A stretch of 64,000 bases of DNA from Heterobasidion occidentale (taxonomy: Eukaryota > Basidiomycota > Agaricomycetes > Russulales > Bondarzewiaceae). The translations under genes were made by a program, and so were the position numbers. Positions within the stretch are counted from its first letter, which is position 1, and the number at the start of each line of letters is the position of its first letter. The stretch covers positions 1,302,001-1,366,000 of the forward strand of contig JBCAQO010000002.1 in assembly GCA_039111635.1 (NCBI GenBank). Reading direction: 5' to 3'. Below the pieces are notes generated by a model. It was not told the origin of the DNA, did no database searches, and saw only the letters and a program-made list of their open reading frames with translations. This document shows positions 57,734-64,000 of this stretch, in pieces.

Positions 57734-59175
57734 TCACCACGAATGGTGCCCTCCGCTCACGATGATGCTTCCCGGCACACATGTCAACACACCGTCAGCT
57801 TCACGCCCGCACTCGGCCCGGAACACGAACACTCACTCGCTCCCCGTGCAGAACGTCGACGCGTCCGACCCCAGCCACGCAACAACCCCCCGCAGCTCGT
57901 CCGGTCGCCCCAGCCGCCCCAGCGGGTTCGACTGCGACCACTTCGCGAACAGCTCCGGCTGCTTGTCCAAGTACGCCGCAGTCATCCTGCACCACCCGCG
58001 TTTGCAAAAAATCGCACAACACGCAGTCACGGTCCGGCGTCAGCGCGTCTGTTGCCCCTGTCGCTTCCCACCCGATGCCCGCAGGCCCAGCGGCGAGCTC
58101 ACTCACGATGTGTAGATGTGCCCTGGCGAGAGCGTGTTCACCCGGATGCCCTTCGCCCCCAGCTCGCACGCCATGCTCCGTCCCATCTGCAGCACCGCCG
58201 ACTTGGAGCTGTTGTACGACACCCACGCGTGGTCCTGCCCCGGCGATCATCGTCAGCACCCGCGCGCGAGAAAGAGGCCGGACGCCCAGCGCGGGCGCCT
58301 GATAAGCACGTTCGCACGCACGCACGCACGCCCAAACGCACGCACCTTGTTCGTGATGCTCCCGCTCATCGACGCGATCAGGATGATGCTCCCCGCGTTC
58401 CCGAACCGCACCATCTGCCGCCCCGCCGCCTGCGCCGTAAACAGCACCCCGTTCGCGTTCACGTCAAACACCTACCCGCCCCGCCCCTCCCTGTCAGCCA
58501 ACGCCCCCGCACTTACTCACTCACGCAACGCAGCGCACGCACCTGGCGGAACTGCTCCGCGGGGTACTCCAAGCAGTCCGTATGCTCCCTCAGTATCCCC
58601 GCCGCAGCAACGCACACGTCCATCCGCCCCTCCCGATCCCCGATCTCCCTCCCAACCGCCCACATCCGCGCCTGGTCCGTCACATCCGCACACACGTACT
58701 CCATCCTTGTCCCCTCCCCCTCCCCTTTGCCTTCGCCTTCGCCTTCGCCCGCGCCCATCCGCCTAACGTACTCCGCCACCGCCTCCCACTCCGCCCCCGG
58801 CGCCGCGGGCAAGTCGACGCAGTACACCGCCCGCGCGCCCGCCTCCGCGAGCGCGAGCGCCATCTCGAGCCCGAGCCCGCGGTTCGCGCCCGAGACGAGC
58901 GCGACGCGCCCCGCGAGCGCGAACTCGTCGCGCAGGCGCGCGCGCGGGACGATGCGTCCGTCCGTCTGCGCGGCGAGAGCGAGGGCGACGCCGCGCGGGG
59001 CGGGCGGGAAGGTGGGCGCGGTGGGGCGTGCGGGTGGGGTCTTGTCGGCGGAGGAAGTGGGGGTGGGGCGGGTGGTGGTGAAGTGTCTTGCGAGAGGGGC
59101 TGCGGCGCGGGTGCGTGTGGCGCTGGCGAGGGGCGCGAGGCGGCGCGGTAGGGCGTTTCTGACAGAGAGCAGCAT
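57734..59175 (-). CDS. Short-chain dehydrogenase/reductase (sorbose/xylulose reductase-like)
   Basis: NAD(P)-dependent SDR. The N-terminus MLLSVRNALPRRLAPLASAT is rich in Arg and Ser and lacks acids, so it may be a mitochondrial presequence, followed by a Pro/Ala-rich linker. The Rossmann motif is VALVSGANRGLGLEMALALA. A low-complexity GEGEGEGKGEGEG insert follows, then ADVTDQARM and CVAAAGI. Further exons give VFDVNANGVLFTAQAAGRQM, GSIILIASMSGS, HAWVSYNSSKSAV with the catalytic YxxxK, and GIRVNTLSPGHIYTSM. After WLGSDASTFCTGSD a last intron leads to IIVSGGHHSW, the normal SDR ending, with the stop at 57734. If that intron is not used the frame stops at 57833. The substrate is not known; the closest resemblance is to polyol/sorbose reductases. 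Confidence 0.87.
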
Positions 59176-60129
59176 ATTGCTCGCTCGTCGCTCCTGGGTG
59201 GGTGTGGCTCTGCGGGGGGGGCCTCGCCCCTATGTCTATATGTATCCCGGCTGCATGCAGCTGTATAAGGACGACCCACAGCGCCCTGCGGCCTAGACTT
59301 GCGCCCCCGTGTCCCATGTTTGTTCCCGTGTCCTGCGTGGGCTCGAGTAGGGTTCGGGTCGGCGGGCGTCCCGCCGGCTGCTCTGTGGGTCGCGGGTCAC
59401 GGTGCGTCCTGGAGGGCCAGCTGACGCGGCGGACGAGATCGGCGTCGCTCTTCGTTGGTTCTTCGCTCGGCGCCTGCGCCTGCGCCTATGTCGAACGCGC
59501 ATGTACTGTACTGTGCGGGCGGCGGCTGCGCTCTGCGCGACACCTGGAGCGCGCGCTCGATCAAGCAGCGCGACGCGCTCGTGCTCGCGCTGGCGACGAG
59601 CTCGCGAGCGCTCTCGAGAGTGCCGAGCACACACACACTCCCGCGCGCAGTACTCGTACGTTATCCGCCTTCTCGCTCGCCGCGCGCCGTCCGCGCGCCG
59701 ACCCCATGAGCGGTCACCTGGCGCGCTTCCCTCCGCTTTCCTCCCGCCGCCCTCGACGGACGTCACCGTCGATGCCGCATACATCCACCGAGGAAATTCA
59801 AGCGATTTACTTGGGGATTGTAGATTACGTCCCGTTCGCCCTCAAAGGTAGGGATGTTCGTGTAAGTAGTAGTGATACATGGTATGAGCACAGTAATGGA
59901 ACCGCGTGCCCCTCCCTTCCGCAAACGATCGGTGACGCGCAGAAACAGCTAATATGGACGCCGATAGCAGACATAAGTAGATCGTGGTGTTACAAACAAC
60001 AGCAAAAAACAACAATAATGACGACACCACCCCGATAGATAAAACAAAGAACCCCACGTTCCCGATAAAGCGCCGTCAACGCATGTGCTGGCATATGCTG
60101 CGCGCGCGCGCGCGATGCGTCGTGCGGGC
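59176..60129. other. Spacer between SDR and SnoaL-like genes
   Basis: About 950 bases. A plus-strand frame (59202-60038) is open but has no protein-like features and is best explained by high GC. It should hold the SDR promoter and the 3' UTR of the SnoaL-like gene. Confidence 0.45.
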
Positions 60130-61184
60130 TCAGCCGCGGCCCCCGCGCGGGTCGTCCCTGGGGACGCTCCCGAGCCACGGGACCCACGGGATGGCTTTGG
60201 CGTTGAGCCGGCGGAAGAAGTGCGCGCCCCAGCCGTCGGGAGGTCCTTGCCGTGCCACTGGTCGACGACGCGGACGATCTTCTCGGCCTCGTCGAGGTCG
60301 ACGACGACGATCGACTCGATCACCTGGTGCGCGTGCGTGAGCGACGTCATTGAGGGAAGAGAGGAAGGGGTGACGGGGATGAGGGGATGATGGGGATGAT
60401 GGCAGCGGTGACACGGACCTTCTTCGATCCCGTGATGCGTACCACGTATTCTTGTTTTTGCCAGAATATGACGCGGTTGGGCGAGTCGGTCGACGCGAGG
60501 ACGCGGCGCCCGAGGGTCGTCGACGAGGACACGATCCTAGTCTGCGTGCGTGCCGCGCACGTCGGTGAATTCGTTCCTGGCGACGGCTCGTGAAAAAAAA
60601 ACGTACCAAAGCAAACCACTGATTCGACGCGCATACGTTAATGGTGCACTGCAGTACATAGCGAGAGGGACATGCCTGCGAAGCGATCTCGTTGAGGCCC
60701 TTGCACCTCGCGAGCGGATGCTGCCTCCGCGTCAGCTGGCTTACGAGACGCTCGAGGACGGAAATGACACACTTCGAACGACGCATCCCGCCTCCACCTC
60801 CTCTCGAGTATCTCCGTCGTCGGCCGGCATTCGTACAGCTGCGCGCGGCGCGCCTCAGGTCTGGGATCGTCTGCGCCGCGAGGGAGCGCCGCCACGCACC
60901 TCCTTCAGATCGTCGACGACGGCGCGGTGGTCTGCGCCCTCGTCGACCGCGCTGCTGTGCCGCTTGGGCCCCGCGCGCCCGCGGTCGTGCTCGAGGGAGT
61001 TCATGCGCCGCGTGGCGATGCTCCGCTCCTTGACGGGGTCGACGCCCGAGTAGTGCGCGGCGCCCGCGACGGACTGGAGCAGCGCGGGCGTCGGCACGGC
61101 GTGGAGGAAGTGCGAGTGGTGGTGTGTCTGCGACGGCGGGGACGGCGAGCGCGGGGGCAGCGGCTGCTGCGACTTGGCTGGCAT
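60130..61184 (-). CDS. SnoaL-like (NTF2-fold) protein of unknown function
   Basis: Multi-exon gene, about 230 residues. The start at 61184 gives a Pro/Ser-rich leader (MPAKSQQPLPPRSPSPPSQ), a stretch ending VVDDLKE, then LYECRPTTEILERRWRRDAS, HPLARCKGLNEIASQWFAL, SSTTLGRRVLASTDSPNRVI, FWQKQEYVVRITGSKK, VIESIVVVDLDEAEKIVRVV and DQWHGKDLP, followed by GWGAHFFRRLNAKAIPWVPW. The ending is RDDPRGGRG at 60130. I recognise this as a basidiomycete family described as SnoaL-like; the molecular role is unknown. The intron after IASQ starts with GC instead of GT. At 60238-60240 one extra base is needed to pass from GKDLP into GWGAHFF. Confidence 0.75.
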
Positions 61185-61202
61185 CGCGGGGTTGTTCTAC
61201 GG

Positions 61203-61222
61203 TGCTGGTGCTGGTGCTGGTA
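61203..61222. repeat. (GCTGGT)n microsatellite in divergent promoter
   Basis: Three to four copies of a tgctgg unit between the SnoaL-like and TFIIF genes, which diverge across 228 bases. Confidence 0.7.
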
Positions 61223-61412
61223 TTGAGCGAAGAGGTCTTGGAGTCATGCGAGGAGCTCGAGACGGAGAACGAGCACCTTGTTCCGAGAGCCCGCGTCATA
61301 TCTCTACACGCGCATCACGTGCACCTGGTCCGCCACATTCTCGAGTCTGCTATTACGAGTCCATTGTCTGTGCAGTGGCGCACACGCCACCGGCACTCTC
61401 CTCCCTACCACC

Positions 61413-63643
61413 ATGGCCCCTCCCTCCATGAACCTCCTCTTCCACCCCAAGAAGAAAAAGGCAAACGGCGCAGCCCCGTCCCCGCAGCCCTCGCCCCCCA
61501 AACGCCCCCGCCCCGCGGTGGCCAGGCCCCCGCCGAAGCCAGATGACGACGACGACGCGGCCGCCCTCCCCGAGGGCCCGTACACCGAGTTCAAGCTCGT
61601 CTCGTCCGCACTCAACGGCTGGAAATACGACGTGATGAAGTTCGACTCGCGCAAGCAGGTCGACATCCTCAAGTGGGCCGCCCCCGTCAAGCTCAACCGC
61701 AAGGACCTGCGCCGCTCGGCCGGCGCCGCAGACGACGGCGTGCCCCAGGCCAAGGCCGTCGGGCCCATGCTGGGGCCCGACGGTAAGCCCGTGATCGGGA
61801 TGGATGGGCGGATGGTCATGGTTGACGCGGAGGGCAGGCCGATCCACGCCGACGGCTCGTCCTCCACGAACGGGCGGGACAAGGGGAAGGATAAGACCCA
61901 GGCGCCGAAGAAGAAGTTCCAGAAGAAGACGAAGCAGGTGTTCAAGGTCGCGGAGGAGATCAGGCAGTTGCGCAAGGAGGAGCGCTATCCGTGGGTGCTG
62001 GAGGACGCCAGCGGCAGCGAGATATGGGTTGGGGCGATGGAGGAGGTCGTCAAGGCCGAGACCCAGGCGTTCTTCATGCCCGCGTCGAACAACACATTCA
62101 AGTTCGTTCCGGCCCATCGCTGGTACAAGTTCCAGAAGAAGCCGAACCACTATATTCCGAGCCTGGAAGAGGCAGAGTCGCTGGTGAGTGTGGCGCCCTT
62201 GCTGCTACAATACAGCCTGAGCTCCCGCGTTGCGCGTAGATGGCGCGGATCAACCAAAATAAAGACCCCATTCGTTGGCTGCTGAAGCACAACGGACAAG
62301 GCCCCTCCGCTGCGACTGCCGCGACGATCAAGGGTGAACCGGACGATGGCATGACTGTGGGGCAAAGTCTCGGTCCTGGCGGTCGCCAACTCCGGACGGT
62401 CGACAAGGGGTCCGACACGCTCTTTGGAGACGACGACGACGAGGGCGGGGCGCGGAAGAGGAAAGACAACGGGGCGGAGGGCAGCTACGATGAGATGCTG
62501 TTTGCCGAGGACTTCCAGGATGACGAGGAAAAGATGAACGTCGAGGAGGAGGAAGACGACCTCACAAAGGAATTAGAGGTGCGTCATTTCTTCTTGATCC
62601 GGTGTTCTATAGCTATAGCGTCGTGGTCTTCAGGAACGGCTCCAGCGGGAGTATATAAGTGCCAACAAACAGCGAGAAGGTCACATCGATGAATCGGACG
62701 ACGAAGAAGACTTTGAGCTCAGTAAGGCCGGCAAGGCTCTGAATAAACTTGTCAACAAGCACGGAGATAACGACGACGACGACGACGACGGGCTCTTTAA
62801 TCCGTACAAAAACGACGTCAGTATGGTATGTTTATCGAGCTTACACTCACTCATCCCCCCCACATACAGGATGAAGAGGAGGAGGAAGAAGAGGAAGAAG
62901 CTATTGTCACGAACGAGCCCGCCGTTATGTCTCAACCCCTGCCATCGCGAGCGACCCCTACAGCCTCGCGGCCACCCTCGCAGCCCACTGCAGCACCTGC
63001 ACAACCCTCCGTCCCATCCACATCAAACTCCCGGGCGACGTCCCCCGTGCCTAGCCACGGCGGCCATGTAGTCGTCGCGAAGCGTGCGACGAGCCCCAAG
63101 GCCCCTAAACCCAACCGTCTCGGGAACGGCGGTCGAGCAACGAGCCCCTTGGCGCAGTCGTCTGCGGTGGTCACCAGCGCGCCAGTTCGCGCCACCAGCC
63201 CGGCGGCCTCGTCGTCCCAAGCCCCGAACGGCACGTCTGCAGGCAGCCGCGCCACCAGCCCCGTCACCGCGCCCCTCACCACCCCATCCACGATCACGCC
63301 GGCCGCCCACCCCATCAAACCGAGCAAGAAGCGCAAGGCGACGGACGACTCCGCCGCAGGCCAGCACAAGAACAAAAAGTCCAAGCCGCACCCCCCGCCC
63401 GCCGTCGGCCCGGACGGCAAGTTTCTAGAGCTCGAGGACAGCGCCGTGGTCGACTTTCTGCGCGAGCACCCCTCCATTCCGACGCGAGAGTGCATCCACA
63501 ACTTCCTGCCCTATCTACATACCCCACAGAGGAAAGCGAAATTCACTGCGCTCATCAAACGGATAGCCCAGCTGAAACAGGATAGTACACAGTTAGTTCT
63601 GCGAAGCGCGTATCGTACACCTGGCGCGGGCCCGAGCAAGTGA
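61413..63643 (+). CDS. Transcription initiation factor TFIIF large subunit (TFG1/RAP74)
   Basis: RNA polymerase II general factor. It starts MAPPSMNLLFHPKKKKANGA. The N-terminal dimerisation part has GPYTEFKLVSSALNGWKYDV, MKFDSRKQVDILKWAAPVKL and YPWVLEDASGSEIWVGAMEE, then FFMPASNNTFKFVPAHRWYK and FQKKPNHYIPSLEEAE. A highly acidic middle includes DDDDDDGLFNPYKND and a run of Glu. A low-complexity region has five RATSP motifs within about 120 residues. The C-terminal winged-helix domain follows: LEDSAVVDFLREHPSIPTRE, CIHNFLPYLHTPQRKAKFTA, LIKRIAQLKQ. Stop at 63643. Four exons with ordinary introns and an intact frame. About 650 residues, in the range of fungal TFG1. Confidence 0.92.
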
Positions 63644-64000
63644 GTCAGTGGGGCGGTGGGGTCCAAATCGATCGATAGGTCGGCCGGAGGGCAGGTTGGC
63701 AGAGTGGTCGAGAGACTAGGGAGGCCATGCCAGGAGTGCTCTTCCACTTGCGGTCTTCTCGCGATAGATGCGTCGCTGCCGGTTTCCCGTTCACGCCGTT
63801 GAGGACCTTGGTTTTTTGTATTTTGAGAAAGATTGTCACGGCACTGTACTTTGTGTCCCGCATGGATCTTGCTATTTAATCATCCAGCCCCCCAAGCGCC
63901 CATATGTCGCTCGCTCTTTTAGAGACAAGTCTCTTTCAAGGGATGTTTCGGTGGTTATACAGACACGGGGTTCGAGCTTCCGATTGCTACGTTCCCTTGT
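63644..64000. other. Right-end stretch
   Basis: 357 bases after the TFIIF stop, probably its 3' UTR and flank. No gene recognised. Confidence 0.45.

Noticed and set aside
57743..59296. Plus-strand open frame of 517 codons
   Set aside because: Antisense to the SDR gene, whose minus-strand exons carry clear SDR motifs.
59202..60038. Plus-strand open frame of 278 codons
   Set aside because: Lies in a GC-rich spacer, has low-complexity Arg/Ala/Ser sequence and no recognisable feature.

Overview
This window is nuclear DNA from a filamentous fungus, most likely a basidiomycete of the Agaricomycetes. The genes are compact and rich in introns of about 50-60 bases with GT...AG ends, they lie close together on both strands, and most proteins are of basidiomycete type: a GDS1 winged-helix regulator joined to an APSES-like domain, an F-box/WD40 Met30, a four-helix-bundle/kinase/RasGEF fusion, and a SnoaL-like small protein. 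No viral, transposon, CRISPR or secondary-metabolite cluster was recognised. Base composition is not uniform: the left 28 kb is moderate in GC, while the right 35 kb is visibly GC-rich with mostly G/C-ending codons.

Layout. 0.4-3.6 kb (-): GDS1/APSES transcription regulator. 3.6-7.5 kb: long stretch without a recognised gene. 7.5-8.7 (-): histone H1. 9.4-10.6 (-): TACO1/YebC mitochondrial translational activator. 11.1-14.6 (+): HID1 trafficking protein. 14.9-16.4 (+): RAD57/XRCC3-type recombinase paralogue. 16.6-17.5 (-): small multi-span membrane protein. 18.9-19.5 (-): ATG8. 20.2-24.2 (-): DIS3/RRP44 exosome nuclease. 24.5-27.7 (+): GH63 glucosidase I. 28.8-30.1 (-): disordered orphan. 30.4-32.8 (-): DHA1-type MFS transporter. 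34.6-36.5 (+): GSK3 kinase. 37.4-39.9 (+): MET30/SconB. 40.6-45.1 (-): kinase-RasGEF fusion. 45.4-45.8: a tRNA-Leu gene and a tRNA-Ser-like sequence. 46.6-47.0 (-): CMC2. 47.3-50.2 (+): transketolase. 50.5-51.1 (-): QCR7. 51.3-52.1 (+): nucleoside diphosphate kinase. 53.3-57.3 (-): EST1/SMG6-like PIN protein. 57.7-59.2 (-): SDR oxidoreductase. 60.1-61.2 (-): SnoaL-like protein. 61.4-63.6 (+): TFIIF large subunit.

Most of these are housekeeping genes for RNA decay, transcription, DNA repair, autophagy, glycoprotein folding, respiration and carbon flux, plus signalling genes (GSK3, RasGEF). They do not form one pathway, although several products act in mitochondria (TACO1, CMC2, QCR7, possibly the SDR).

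Two things stand out. First, the 3' end of the EST1/SMG6-like gene is palindromic: an inverted, diverged copy of its last codons including the stop lies just beyond it, and its last intron carries an ungapped 59-base inverted repeat. Second, at least nine places in seven conserved genes need exactly one extra base to keep the family reading frame, several of them in homopolymer runs, which points to an unpolished assembly rather than to real pseudogenes.
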